From Hyposmocoma kahamanoa (Eukaryota; Arthropoda; Insecta; Lepidoptera; Cosmopterigidae), in NCBI RefSeq assembly GCF_003589595.1, contig NW_020653200.1:2731955-2795954 (forward strand): DNA of 64,000 nt, in the 5' to 3' direction. The first letter of the stretch is position 1. Each line of letters starts with the position of its first letter. The position numbers and the translations under genes are program-made. The notes under the pieces were generated by a model. That model was not told where the DNA came from, ran no database searches, and saw only the letters and a program-made list of their open reading frames with translations. This document shows positions 27,301-42,300 of this stretch, piece by piece.

Positions 27301-30300
27301 GTGTTCGATCTTTGTATAATAATCATAGTTGATAGTGTTTAAAAAATGATATCATATATCTAGTAGATGTGCTGCACAGAAGATTATTGCTGTGTTTGTG
27401 GTTTGTGATCTTTCAAATTATGATTACAACCTGTAGGTACAACTAAAGTAGTAATGTAATAACAACTTCGAGTGAAATGCAGGCATTTACGCGCTGTACA
27501 GGTTGTTCTACTTGTTCTTATTATATTATTGCATAGGCAAGTGATCGCCGTGTGCCGTGTGCACTTTATACGCCTATGACTTTTAGGCACATTATTGTGT
27601 GTATGTAGGTTGTTAGGCTTGTTAATAAGCGAGTGAAACAATCATAGTTAATCAGGCAAGTACTTAGTGTGGAATAATGTATTGAAAGAAAAACCACGCT
27701 TTGGCGACCTGCTGTCAACGACAGCGACAGACGAGATTTTAAATTATTCGCTGTCAACGAGCCTTTGCTCCAGTCAGTTGCCATTTCCAACTAGGCTCAC
27801 CGAAAGAAAACGTTAATTTAGCAAAAAAAAAGTTCCTTAAGCGTTGTAGTCTCTGCTGAGGACAGTTTAAGTAAAACCCGTTTTTTTCAGATGACATATT
27901 TATTTTTTTCCTAAAAAAAGACTAATTTTGAAGACAATGGCCAAAACGGTACGGTGCAGGTCGCCAACATAATCTTTTAAATATCAATAACATTACTACT
28001 CGTGATAAGGCACTTTTATAAAATTTATCAGAACGCGTTGTGGCTTTTATCAAAAAGACTGAAATCTGAAAGTCCGAAATTTGCGTGATATTTCATTGAT
28101 ATTTCACCACTACGATTTGTGGTTATTAAGAAAAGTCATAACACAAACGCATCGAGTATATAACCAGAAATAGAGACGAAATAAGGGCCATCCATCCCTG
28201 GTAACTCATCAGGTAAATGGGCTATCACTTTTAAATATCAATTCTCGTTTGCGCTGAAATCACAAATTAGAAAACTGAAACGGTACAGCGCCAACAACTG
28301 ACCTGTGTGTACGTCTCCGTATATTCCTAAAATTTCTGTATTTATTGTAATAAAGATACAACAATGGGAATCACATTTCATTGAAATTAAATATTAAGTC
28401 GACACCCATCAATTGTTTCGAATTCGGGCTGATCAATCTTACACAGTAATGATTCGGTAGAATAGTTTTCAAACAAATTAAATGACATTTCGTCTATATT
28501 TCTGGTTATATATTCGATGCACTACGGTACATAGTTCTTGTAATTAAACTACGACATTCGTGATAGTTTTGTCACCAACTATTTATTTTACTAACCTGTC
28601 CGTGGTTGCGTAAGCTAACGTCGACATGTGTTGTGTTTTCTTAACAACTTTAGCGTAGTACTTTATAGTAGTAAAATATCGTGAGAGCCACGACACGAAT
28701 TTCGTATTGTGATTCTTAGAGTTAGTCACATAGCGTGCTTGTTATTTTAGAAGTGGTTAGCACGGATAACGGTGCTAGGGATGTTTTAAAGACACCAAAA
28801 CACATTGTGGACGTTTTGTACGCTCTTCGCTTTAGTTCGATTCAAGTTTTCGTTGTTTGAGCTTAACATTTGTTATATAAATAACAAGCATATATTATAA
28901 CCAAAGCATAAGCCAAATAACACGACCGTACGGTCTTGGAACTAATTAGGGATATACTTGGCAAGATGAGTTAATGTCTGCTCAAGTCCTTATAAATGTC
29001 AAACAATATTGATTTCTCGATTCGTATTATTTACATACATGCTAATGAATTGCTATTAATTGGAAATAGAAAAAATAGTCAAATGAAATATATATATATA
29101 AAAAAATAAGGAACATAATTATTATAGATATATTGTAGATATTTAAGTAGACAATAAGGGTGCGTATATACGCTAAGAAAAGTCGCCGGGTCTATGCAAG
29201 AATTCGTGTCGTTTCTACACCCGAACTGTGTACACAGCCTCGGCGCCGGACAAGAAAAAAATCTTGTCTATCCTATCGCGACGCGCTCTGCCTTATTGCA
29301 TAGGGCGCATTGTCAGTAAACGAACGTTTATGCGCGTGGACTGATTTTGCAAAGTACCACTGTTGCACGATTTATTTATAAAATATAAAACAAAATAAAA
29401 TGCATGATTTATTTATAAGTTTAGTAGAGGAACGACCCGTATTGTGGGACAAAATCTTAGAGATTTATAAAGATAAACGACGTACTTTTGAGGCATGGAG
29501 AGAAATTGTTTGTTTGTCGGTTTTCTATCGAATACATTTCGGGGAGTGTGCGCAGGAACTTTTCAATTTGGTTCCGCCCTCACCGTTCCTCCTTCGGTCG
29601 ACTAGAAGGTCCGGAGCACTCCATTCTTATGTCGTTGATATTCCACCTATTCGCACTAAGCGCTTTGCTTCCTCCTTTCTGATGCGTACGGCAAAGGAAT
29701 GGAATGCTCTACCGGCATCTGTATTTCCCGAAAAGTACAATTTGGGGCTATTCAAGGCTAGAGTGAATAGGCATTTTTTAGGCAAACGCGTCCCATCGTC
29801 GGTCACATCGTCGCTTAACATCAGGTGAGATTGTGGCCAAGCGTGTGTCTATTATATATATATATATATATATATAAAAAAATAATTTATTATTCTATAC
29901 ATATTTCTATACAATTTGCAATCACCATTTTCTTTTATTAGTAGTCAACATATTTCTTCACACAGTCTGTAGTAAAACGACGGCTACCTGGAAGTGCACT
30001 GACACGTTTACCCTACACACGTCTGCCCGACACGAAATATATTCTTGTCTGCAACAGACACGAAATATTTTCGTGGCTAGATCTGACAAAATTCTTGTAT
30101 GTACAAGGTCATTATTGTCTTTTCTGTTGCAGACACGACAAATTTCTTAGCGTGTACACGCGCCGTAAGGGTTAAAATAAACGAAATTAAACAACATAAA
30201 AATAATTAAGTTTAAGTTACAATTTTAACTATCCTTGCTTTGTCTTAGTGAAATTCAATATCTGATTTCCACGTTCCACCTTTTTTTTTAATAACAGCTT

Positions 30301-33300
30301 GATATCGCCGCGGCATAGACGATATCTTTTTGTGGCACGTTTCATTAGGATTGTTTGCTCATGCTGCACAAAAGGCTTCATAAAGTTCATCTAACGATGT
30401 GGAACGATAACTTGTAGGTAACCTTTAAACTTGATTTCGTGCCAAAGGTGCTTGATTTTAGATAATAAATTTTGCTCGGGCTATATTGGGCCTGTAGGCT
30501 GGTCAATCTTTGTTTTTATTATACCAAGTCACTGGACGAACAAGTCGTGCGCCTGGTGGAAAGCGACACGCCTGTCCATAACTGTTACATAGCCATACAG
30601 AGCTTTAAATCGCAAAGATCGGAGGGGCACTTCCACTGAGCCCGTCATCCGGAGACATATCAGCTGTGAACTGGCAACCGGTACCTACTGTCTCAATTTT
30701 AACAACTTTACACGATGAAGAAAAAAATTGTTTGCGTCATTTATATAGCAATCTGGTTTATTAAATAAATATACGTAATTTATGTGTAATAAAAATATTT
30801 AAAAACTATGTATTTTTATTTAATAAATCAGATGCTACATAAATGTCGCAAACAATTTTTTTCTTCATTCTGTAAAGTTGTCAAAATTGAGATAGTACCG
30901 AGTGCCAGTTCACAGTCGATATTACCCTTCAAAACTCAATGCTCACATTACAGCGTGGCCGCAGAAATAGGTAGGAGGCGGCAGTAGTTCCTTGGACGAG
31001 CTCTTTCACAAGGAGCTCTACTGCTACAAAAATCGAGCGCCGATACCGATTGACTAGTGAATGTCGTGACTGGTCGTGCGGTATGGGACGTCTATTTAAG
31101 CGGCGTTATTTTAATATTGGTCCCAACTGCCTTGAACTTTCCTTATAAGCCCAGCTCAAAGACAACAAATTAATCCCAAATTTAGATGTTTCACGATATG
31201 TTTGTTTTGAGAACCTTGAATTAATGTCTTGAGCAGGATGCTGTATGAAGTTTGCCATATGAAGAAACCATACTTTTTAATGACTACTTACTAGCTACTT
31301 TCTGAGATATGTTTACGAATAACCCCGTTTCTTCCAAATATCGTCGAACACATTTCGCTGATTCGCCAGCAGTTACGACTGTGCCAAATATTTCGTTTTG
31401 ATGGAAACAGAACCTTTAAAAATCTATTCCTATAGGAGGAGTTGTTTTTGTCGGTTTTTTTTCCTAGGCACACTTCAAGTGTTACGCCTTACTTATTTCT
31501 GCCGCCAAGCCGTAATGTGAGCATTACTGCGTTCCGGTTTTGAAGGTTAAAGACGCTGGAGAATTAACAGGCACGTGGGACTTGTCAGCTTATGTCTCAA
31601 AGTGACGGGCGCATTGGCAGTGTCCCTTAGATCTTTGTGATTTAAAGCTCGGAGTGGCATTGCAACTGTTATAGACAGGCGTGTCGCTTACCATCAGGCG
31701 CATCAATCTTATTCGTTCCGTCTCTAGGTATCATATAAAAAAAAACTTTAAACATTTCCCACTATTAACTAGGCACCCCACCACCAGCCTCACGTCTTGG
31801 TATCATTAAAAAAAATGTGCACTATATTTTTGAACATAAGTGATTTGCTGTCTTGCGGTATAAACATCCACGATGTATATTTTAACAATAATGTTCCGCA
31901 ATGTAATATAGCGGTTTTTTTAGCCTATCGTTCTCAAAAAGTAACTAGTTTTTTGTATTTTAATAATAGAACACGAAGATTTATGTGTCCCCTAATTTTG
32001 AGCAGCGATGATTGTTCCTGGAAACTGTATTATTTTGTGAGGATGATTTAAAAAGTTTCAAATTGACAAGGCTTAAAATTATGACCAATAAAATTATGTA
32101 TGTTGACATAAAAAAAGGAAATTAATAAATGAATAATTGTAAAAGGAAAATTAAACCACAGATGGGGTGTGACCATCGCGTATCCCTAGTTAGTTGACCT
32201 TGACAATATATATAGGTAAATTCAATTTCGTTTTATACATTGTAGATACATTGTAGGATTGCTATTTATTTAATTACAATGACATTTTCATTAATTTATT
32301 AGGATGTTTCGAATATGATTATCGTTAACGACTACGCATGACTAATAGTAACAAGTTCTGAACAGAATCGGTCTGCTTGTTATAGGTTAGAAGTCAAAGA
32401 CGGTCTAGACTTTGTAGTTGGTTTCTAAACGTGGAAGTCTTTCTCAACAGAAATAAATTTCCCACGTCACTACTTATATTATTTTCAATCCCCATTACGA
32501 CGTCAGCTTTTCCGAAGTCCTACCCTAATCTAGTTACAAACTCAATGGCAGACCACTTTTAACGAGTACAACAAAGTGCAAAATAGTTGGTTAATGGAGA
32601 GTTATTTTAATCACGGAAGTCCTTGTAAAACTTTTTTGAGAGCAAATAATAAGGTCTCAAGTAAATTGTTCCTTTACTTGGAAATACAAATAGTAATGTT
32701 CTGCTATTTTTTAGTTATCAGTGTTTGTTGCAATGTTTGTGTGCAATTTGATTTGATTTTCTTTTGTCGTTCTATGTATAATTTGTCCAAAAGAATAACT
32801 TCAGCATACAATTATATACAATTAGACAATTATGTCAAATAACGATAAAGCTTTAGTAAAATAGGTATGTTGTTTCTAATAAATTTGAGGTCATACGTTT
32901 GTTGTATGCCAGAATTACTAAATATGTATTTAGAATAGACACGCTTTGTGATAAAATCGACGGCCCCGCCGAATAAACATGTAAAGGAAAAACTGGTACT
33001 TTACGGGAGCGATTAAAAGCTAAAAACATAATACTCATTGGTTATTGGATATGAATACAAATATTATATTCAATATTAAAATATGAAAAACGAAAATATT
33101 GATAGTTTATTAGTAATTAGTAAAAACTCTTTTCCATTTTTATTCTAGTAAAAATACATTTGGCGGATGTTCGCTTGTAACTTGTTTACACTATTATTCT
33201 TGGGAAAAGTTATATTTACATTAAAATGTAAGAACTTTAAAAATGCATGCAGCTTTTTTTATTATGATTTTACAAATGCGTTTATTGAAAATTGCTGAAT

Positions 33301-36300
33301 ATTTCAAAATAAATAGTTTAAATTTACTTAGAACTAACGAGGTATCAATCAACTAAGCTTGAGTAGCTATTCACTGAAGCAGCAATAAAATAAAAAAATA
33401 ATGTCGTATATGAGTGATTTATTTATTCGAGATGATGAGCGTTGTAAACATAAATTTTACTAAAAACGAGAATCAATTATGAATTCTCTTAATTACATGT
33501 AAAATACTACTAAACAAATAAAGATTTCTTAATAACAAAAAATAGAATAATCGCTAAGAGTATGCTAGATGTTAAAGGAGTATCTGTACTTTTTGATGTT
33601 GAAATTTTTCCTAAGTATTTCGTAACAAAATTATTCGTTCGCATTCCTATAGAGGTCAATCTGTAAGTATTCAATGAAACTTATAAATTAAAACAGGGAA
33701 TTAATAGTTCTTCGAGTATGCCGACAGAACGGCTGCAATTACTGGATTGCATGAACATCTAGTGTGTAGGTTTGCTGTAATTTTGCAAGCAATAACATCT
33801 GACCAACAAACTTATGTCACTAAATGTAAACATTATGCATACGAAAAAATCGAAGAAGTACGTGGAGTTATACGATTGGTCGTCGTCGTCGACCGTCCGC
33901 CCTTAAGTTACTGTTAAACGGAGCTGATATAATTGCCAACAATGCAATAGTGCCGATTAGGAGTCTCTTAGAAAAAGCGTCAGAGACAAAGGCAACAAAA
34001 ATTTTAGAGGTTTTGGGAACAGGTACAATTCGCGGAAAAAGAGCACGCAAGCTTCTAACGATATATTTTCAATATGCTTGTATTTTCGTCCGTCCCTCTC
34101 TTTAGTTCAAGAAGTTAGTTTTGAACTAAAGAGAGGGTCATGTAATAGCTGTAATAGCGAAGAAAATGTAGACATTCTTCCCTGAAACTCTAGATTTAAT
34201 AATTTTTCCGAAAAACCAATTAGAGTTTTTAGATATGTCTTATCTACATCTTGATTCCGAATTGGAATCAGAAGAAAGAGATGCAGAAAATTAACTTAAA
34301 TATGTCATGATGTAATGAGGTACTCAAAGTAAATTTTTATAGTATTTAATGATGATAGTTTAAGCGTAAGCTTATTTATTTTAATTCCCAATTTTGAGTT
34401 TCTATGAATACCTGCAAGTTGGTTTCTATAGGAATGTGAGCTTAATAATTTCTTAATAAAATACTTAGGAAACATTTCAACATCAGAATTACAGATACTC
34501 CTTTAACATCTCGCGTATATAAATTTATTGTTACTTTATTACGTACAATTACAATATAATATAATACAATACCTTTGTTTCATTTAAATTTCCTATAAAA
34601 ATTAGAGCCGTGATTTTTTAATTTTTTTATGTAAACTATACGCTAAGAATTATGATTAGCATTAAAACTTGTCGTTACCGAAATAAAGAAAAATAAAAAA
34701 AATAGACCTTTTAGATTAGATTGGATTGGATTTACCGGTATTCGAAATACGTCGAAAATTCATAAATAATTAGTATTATAATTATCTGCGAGGATATTAC
34801 AGTTTTCCTTGTGGTTTCAGAGATAAATTTATTTTTCATACCAGCATCGTACAAATTTTTTGGAAAAAAAAAATATTAGTTTTCATATCTGACTATATCG
34901 GGTACTATATTTGAGTATAGTAATAGACAACCGAAGCTATTGCTAGCATAGCAATAGCTACGTATCATTAATGGTGCAATTGAGTTTTTGCACCATCAGT
35001 GACACTTTTTCAGAAATCAAAATACTTTTGAAATTACGAGTAAATGCGTCTAATTTTATTGACTACTTTAAAATGGTAAACAAATACCTAATAAAATTTT
35101 TGGGTATTCATTTTCTAGTTTGGTAAAGATAGTTCTTTGCAAAAATGAGAATTCAAAAATATTCGGAACAAAATCGTACAAAAAGTTACCTACCGTAGTC
35201 GAATTCCAACATTCGACGAAACACTTTAAGTTAATTGTTTTAAATTGCCACGAACATTACAACGAATGTTCCAAAGTTTGTTTGCTAAAAACATGCAAGA
35301 TAGTGTGCCAAATAATACTTGCAATATTAGTGCGAGATTGTTGATTTTATTTTCCGTACAATGTATTCATTGAAGTACCGAATAATTATAAAATTTGGAA
35401 AATAAATCTGAAAAAAATATATAACGTGTATTTTGAGCGGGAAAATCCCAAAAAGCAAAAAAGAAACCGTAAAAGCTTTTGTTACACGTTTATTCGGTGG
35501 GGCCGTCGAAATGCTATGAATCAATTGTTTAAGGACGTTAAATAAATTTTTTCTCACGGACATATTTTATTGCGCAGTTAGTAGTTTTGATGAGTTGGTC
35601 ATATTTTGTTGTAAAAAATTTTGTGTTTTATATTTTGTTACAAGTAGTTAAATATTATAATTGCCTACGAGGCCGAACGGTTACTATGCTGGTTTGTCAC
35701 GCAGAGGTCCCGGGTTCGATTCCGGGGCCGGGAGAAATATTTGTATGGCCTATATTTATTTGTCTCGTGAGTTTGGATGTAATTTGTAATTGTCTATGTT
35801 TGTGTGTCCATGGCACCCGTAACACACGGTTTCCCTAGTGCGGGGCTATGAGTGTGTGCGTTATTATCAATTATAAAATTAAATTAATATTAGTATTAAT
35901 TTTGCACATAATAAGGACGAAAATGTGATGAATAATAATTATTTTTGATAATTGCAAATTGCACGCGTAAGCCTACTCAGACTATTACGAAAAAAGTGAT
36001 TGTAAATGGAAATAATTTCATTAATGAAAAAAACTTATCAGTTCAATTATCTCTTGTCAAATATTGGACGATGCGTAGTTATGTGTATACGGATGGGAAA
36101 AACGGTAATTTCCCATTATTGACAATAGGTACCAAAGTCAAAACCAATGTATTAAAAATTAGAACAGAAATATTTATTTTTTAATGTACAAAGCAAGTTA
36201 TTCAAGTTATTCTCAAGCGATTTCAAGTTCTTATTTGCATAGGGATGCAATACAGAACTTGACACGCGAGTTTATTATTAAAAATAACTGCAGTGATTGG

Positions 36301-39300
36301 TAATAATTTTCACCAAATTACATATCGCTACATATACATATTATTTCATAATACTGACATATAGAAGGACATCAACGTCTCGCCATAAGAGCCAGTGCAC
36401 ATGGCGTATTTTCCACGCTCGGACGATACGCGTTTCACGAACGCGTGTAAAACTTTTCCTTTTTTTATAATACCAAGTGACGTAACGAGCAAGTCCTGTG
36501 TTGTTGGTAAGCCACACGCCTATCTATAACAGTTGCAGTGCCATTCAGAGCTTCTAATCGCAAATGATCTTACGGGCACTGCCACCGTACACGTCACCCT
36601 GTGATGTAAGTTGACAAGTCCCATGTGCCTGTAATTTCACCAGTACCCTTACCCTTCGAAATCGGAACGCGGTAATGCTTACATTACTGTTTGTCTGAAA
36701 TATGTAAGGTAGCAGTACATCACTAGACGAACTCTTTCACAAGGAGCTCTATTGCTATGTAAACATGCACAAAAGTCCGATTGTACCGCGTTTTACGCGC
36801 CTTCGAATGGAGTTTTACACGCGTATTAATCGATTCAACAACAACGTCTTTGTTACCAAACCTGTCGTCTCTATCGCTGTATGCATACGGCATATTTTAC
36901 GCGCGCAGATTACGCGCGTTTCATGAACGCTCGTTTACGAGAATTTGTGAACGCGAGTGAATGACGTTTGAAATGCGACAACACGCGTCATCTGCCCGTA
37001 AATAATACGTCGTGTGCATAGGCTCAAAGGGTTTCTTTTTACCAATTAGGTGCGGCGCTCTAAAAATAGAGACAATCATTTGTCAGGACCAATTACAGGA
37101 TAACCTTCGTAAAAAATATACCAGGGTTGCATGTCTGCGAGTCGCTATTTTTTAAAGAGTTTTATTTAACAATTTCGTGGTAATAATGATTGATATCTAT
37201 AAATGTTGCAAATTTACTAATACAATTGTTTTTGAGAAATATGACATCAGACTTGTGGGCAGGTTAATTGCTCATGGTCGTTAGAGACATGTAGAAAAAA
37301 CACATTTAAACTTGAGCTTAAATATGCTTCTTAACGTTGTTTTTAATGTTCACACTTTAATTAACCTTTAATTTTTTTGTTCCTATAAAAGCAGCTTTAG
37401 ATAAACCTGATAATCGCTAGTATTAAGTTAAATACCAGTAATGAAAGTGCATAAATGAGCTGTTTGGTTGGGTTAGTTATACATATGTTACCGCGATTAA
37501 TTAGGGAGCTGAAAATGGTTAGTAACAGTAAGGCATTGAATATTTTGTTGTTAGCCCGTATAAACATTCGCCCCATGGAGACGACGACGACGCGTTCCGT
37601 CTGTGTCGTTAGTCGGGGAGGAGCTCATTGTGTAGTAGTACATTCTTCAGGTAAGAGGTGTCTCGGCAGCCGAGCTGTTTCACGATAAGTGCTTACCACA
37701 ATTTGTGGTCTTATTTCGTTTTAATAATCTCTATAAGCAATTACTTACCAGGAAGCGGTTATTGGATCTCCGTCAGCGCAAACACGGCATATATACAAGA
37801 CGCAGGCCAATAGTTTGAAAAATAAATTTGCTATTCTAATGCGTAAACCTGAAACAAAAAAAAGCAATGCTTAACTTCCTAGACTTTTCCAACCGTTTTC
37901 TGGAATCTTATCGAAATCAATGTAGCCTGCATGAAATTAAGAGGTCTTATTATAATTGTCACCATGTAAACTATAATGTAAAATTATTGGTTACGTTATA
38001 GAAGTCAGGATACCACACAGATTTTTCTGTGAATATAATAGAACCAGTTTAATCTTCTAATAAAAAGACTGCATTCCAGAGCAGCTTTTATCAATACTCA
38101 ATACTTTATCGCTTTAGTTGCATAGCGATAAAATTTAGTAGGTATATTTCTGTTTCACAATTTTCCTACTCTTTTTGTGTTTTAGTTTTTAATATAATAT
38201 CTAGTGACTGGTTTACTAGTCATAACGCTATTTACCTATATTCTACGCCTTTTCAAGGCCCTGTATATTGCTTAAATTGAACTTCTAGTTATTGATAAAA
38301 ATAGTAATTAACGATGTATTTCTCGGTACCTATGAAATCCTAATAGGGTGCAGTGGAGGACCAGCACATGAAAACATGAAGATGGTTGGTTTCTCGGATT
38401 GAGAAGGGTAAGAAGACGGTTCGGACGTCTGTTCACATCAATTTTTTGTTAGTAATCCGTTCTGATTTATTTTAGCATAATATTACGTTGAAATGTCTAG
38501 GATATCCACAAAGCGTAGAAGAGAGGAGATGCGTCAAAGTAAGTCCCTATTATTACAAAGCAGGAGACGTCAAAATAACGTATTCCGATCGGCTGTTCAA
38601 ACGGTAGTTAGTGGACGAACGGATTCAATAAAGTTCTACACATCTAGGTATCAGAATTCACACGACTGTTTGTGACGTGATTGGGAAACTCATTACGTCC
38701 TGGAATATGTTGTCAACAACGGTGACATTCGCAAATAGTAGTGACATGAGAGCTAGTATTCCTCCGTGTCTTAATTAACGACCAATTACATCGTAAGCAG
38801 AGAAAAAAGAAATGAAAAAGTAAAATATAATAAATAATGTAAAGGAAAAAAAAAAGATAATAAGGATAACTAAAACAATATGCAAATTAAACAAACAAAA
38901 TAATAAGTATGCGTGGGTGTGTGCGTTTATTATGTGTTACGAGTTTTTTGTAATGCAATCTATATGATTTTATTGCTATTGCAATTACTATTTGTAAGAC
39001 TGTATATAAGGAATTAATCCTTGTAATTGATCCTCATCATAAAAATACAGATGTCTGTGTCGCATTTGATTGTTCGATTCTCAGATGAGGCGAGCAATAC
39101 TGATCGTCACTAGTATCTTATCGGTGTACCGTCGAACATAACTTTTGAGCGTAAACTCGGTAGAGTCCAGCTACACTATTATCCGAGATCCCATCAGAAA
39201 CAGAATGGATAGGTGAAAATCGTGAGGACGTTCACACCGAAAACTAGCAAACAAAGTTATGAATCATTGAGAGTGTTAGGTACTACACACATACATACAT

Positions 39301-42300
39301 CTATAAATCCAGAAATATTGAACATTTCGTTGATATTTAGAGTTTTTTTTTAATCCAAACTGTTTATTGAAAGAATACTGATGTTGTAATCTATAAAAAT
39401 ATATGTATATTGTTTTATAATAAACTATTAAAGTGACGAAAACAAGAAAAACTATTCGAAACGAAACAGTATGTATACCTACTTAACTAAAATGGTAAAA
39501 AATAAAATAAATTAAAAGTAAGAAAATAAAAGAAAACGAGAATGGCATGAAATTCGTGTTTTTATTTTTTTTAGTTTTAATAAACGCATTGACCATCTAA
39601 TGATTAATAAATAATACTTAGGGGTTTCGTTTAGTTTCATTGTTGGTTCGCTCAATTTCCGTGTCATGGATCCGGGAATCACCTCAAGCGGTAATTTAGC
39701 TGCAATACGCTTCGATAAGTCGTGACATATCTATGGTCGTGACGGGCTGTCCGCAACGTGTAGCGGCAAAACCTACTACGGTTAACTAGCTACACTGGAC
39801 TAGTTTATGACTAGACTATTCGTGACGAGAATCCATGAAGAAGCACAAATATCTAGAATGTGTGTTGTTTGACTTCAGCTCACATTCAGACTTTACTCCG
39901 TGGGACAATATTTTTAGTAACGTACAGGAAAATACGCGCGTGAAAAAGGTGAACGTTAGTGTACATTATATTACTGGACATTCTTTAAACGTACTTTTTA
40001 GTGGCCCTAATGCGATGATATGGGATGGAATAATTTTTATGGGCAAATTAAACTGGTAATTCTGGCAGGAGCCCGTAACCATTGCCAGTTACACCAAGCG
40101 AGTGATCCGACCTCGTGTCACCCCATTTTAACAGCGAGAGGGCAATGATTTCGTTTTAATAGAAGACAATGCTCGCGTACATAATGGCCCAATCTATTTA
40201 GGAGGAAATTTCGTATGCAAATACCGTTGTTTTGGATTGCCCAGCGATAAGTCCTGAGCTCTGTCCAAGTGAGCATTAGTGGGATCTATTGATATGTCTC
40301 AAGGTGTATTGCAGTGGTGTGCTGCCTCCTGGGGAAAACAGATTCATGGAAAACACAACCAACCACATCGAAATTGAACAAAATAGGCTCAGGGAATGTA
40401 TTGGCAAATCTTGGTCACCATTCGATAGAAAAAGCAGTAATAGCGGATGTTAACTCTACTGTTCCCTATTATTACAGTTGATAATTGAACAAAACAAAAT
40501 GCATCATTAACCATGTTTATACAATTAACGAAACCTCGCTACTTACTGATGTAGCCTTAACAACTTCATAAATACATATTATATTAATTGAGAAGGTGTG
40601 CCCTATTTCGTTTTAATGGTAGGTAATATCACGAAATTTTAAAAAGAATCAATTTGATGTAATTAATTAGTTAAACTATGTAATCATTATGACGTTTATA
40701 ATATATCTGCACCGGTTATTCATACCTCAAATTCGAAAATCTTGACGTAACTCTCGAAAATGCACTATCATGCAGCTGAAATTTTTGTCTCATTTGCATT
40801 TTGTGTTGACATATTCCAGAATCTTATCATGTAATCTCGTGGAGTACTTTTCATCAAATCATGAGAAATCTATATCAGTGCTCATCAGCATTGGTCGGAA
40901 TAGATATATATGTCTACATAGTGGCTAAAACCCCCTAATAGTAAATTTTGAATTCCGGATTTAAGAAAAAATAGTTTTGCAGTCGTAAGAATAGGAAAAC
41001 TGCTCACCTCGGTAGATAAAAGTAAAGTTATTATAGAGACGCCATGTAAAAAAATGCGATAGATTACTATCCTTTCACAACTATTCACGCATAAGATACA
41101 GTAAAGCTATTTACGGAAATCCAGAAGTCGAAAAACGTGATTATTTAGTATTTAGTGGTTTTAACTGCTCTATGTCATTCTTTGTATCTATATGTAGATA
41201 TTTATCTACTCATTTGGAACACCCTATTACGATCACTGCTCATCAGTCAAGAACACTATTGATTATCTGTCGTAGTTAAAAAAGATCTTTTTCAGAGCCC
41301 AAACAAATCGCGTTTTGCAAACACGAAGCGGTCTGCGAGATCAATTTCTTGTAATTTTCTTCTGTTTCGACTCATCCGAAGAAAGAGTCCGATGTGATTA
41401 TACGACGAAAAGGGGATAAATACTTAATCTCGTTATTCAAAATAAGGCCTAGTGCTAAGTGTTTTCAGAATTTTATGTATTATTTCGTTTCGGAAATATA
41501 AAATCGATCGACCCATGGTCGATCTGATATCCACGGCTAAGAACAGCGAACGAAATGTACAATGTCGTGAGAACAAGCAGTCTTGCACATAGGTCTTAGT
41601 TCTACGGATGAGACAATTTGCTCGCCTACTGGAGGTTCATGGTTGGCTTCGATGCTCCCGCCCTTTGTTATTTCTTCTCTACTTATTAAAAGCCGATTAG
41701 TTAAAATAAGAAAACGCAATACTTTAACAACAGACAAATTTGCCATAGAACTAGCGTTGCAAAACTTAAACGCAACTCCTCCTGTCTTTTGTTTATAGTA
41801 TTTATTAAAATTTCATTTGCTATAATTTGAAACTGGAACGTAACTGGTGTCCGCGACTTCTTCTGCGTAGGAATAAGTATTTCGAGTAGTCAAGTAAGTA
41901 GTATAGTAGACTTACTGTACTACATACTTGAGAAATGATTGGTTCCCCATACAAACTTTCATCCTCTATTTCACCCCCTTTAAGATTTATTTTTGTGACA
42001 AAGAGTAACCTATATCTTTCTCTCCTAAGTGCCATCTATCTCTATACCAAAATTCATAAAATTTGGTTAGCAGTTTAGGCGTGAAAACGTAACAGAAAAA
42101 GTTACTTTCACATTTATAATATTAGTTGGGATTCTAAATATTCTTTAGGCATTATATTTTTATATTTGCCTCATTGCTCAAAAGTTTAGCTAATGCGGTG
42201 TGTCACGTCGAAAAATATAAAGTTATTACTTTCAAAACGCTTTACTGTAAAATCGTGAGTTTGTAGATAAACGGTCACACTTTCGTTTATGAGGTTCTCA

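Larger units (their letters stand above)
20722..37748. other. SLO2 intron 3 (about 17 kb)
   Basis: Intron between S1 and S2 exons, and the main store of repeats in this half of the window: SINEs, the Transib remnant, hAT-like MITE, Harbinger-like element, family A tails and foldbacks. No further gene seen on either strand. Stretches at 22.2-23.0, 26.0-26.6 and 31.8-33.5 kb hold nothing I can name. Confidence 0.7.

Noticed and set aside
35662..35735. Apparent tRNA gene with intact B box
   Set aside because: It is the head of a family S SINE; the same 200-base body follows it at three sites, and the acceptor stem does not pair.
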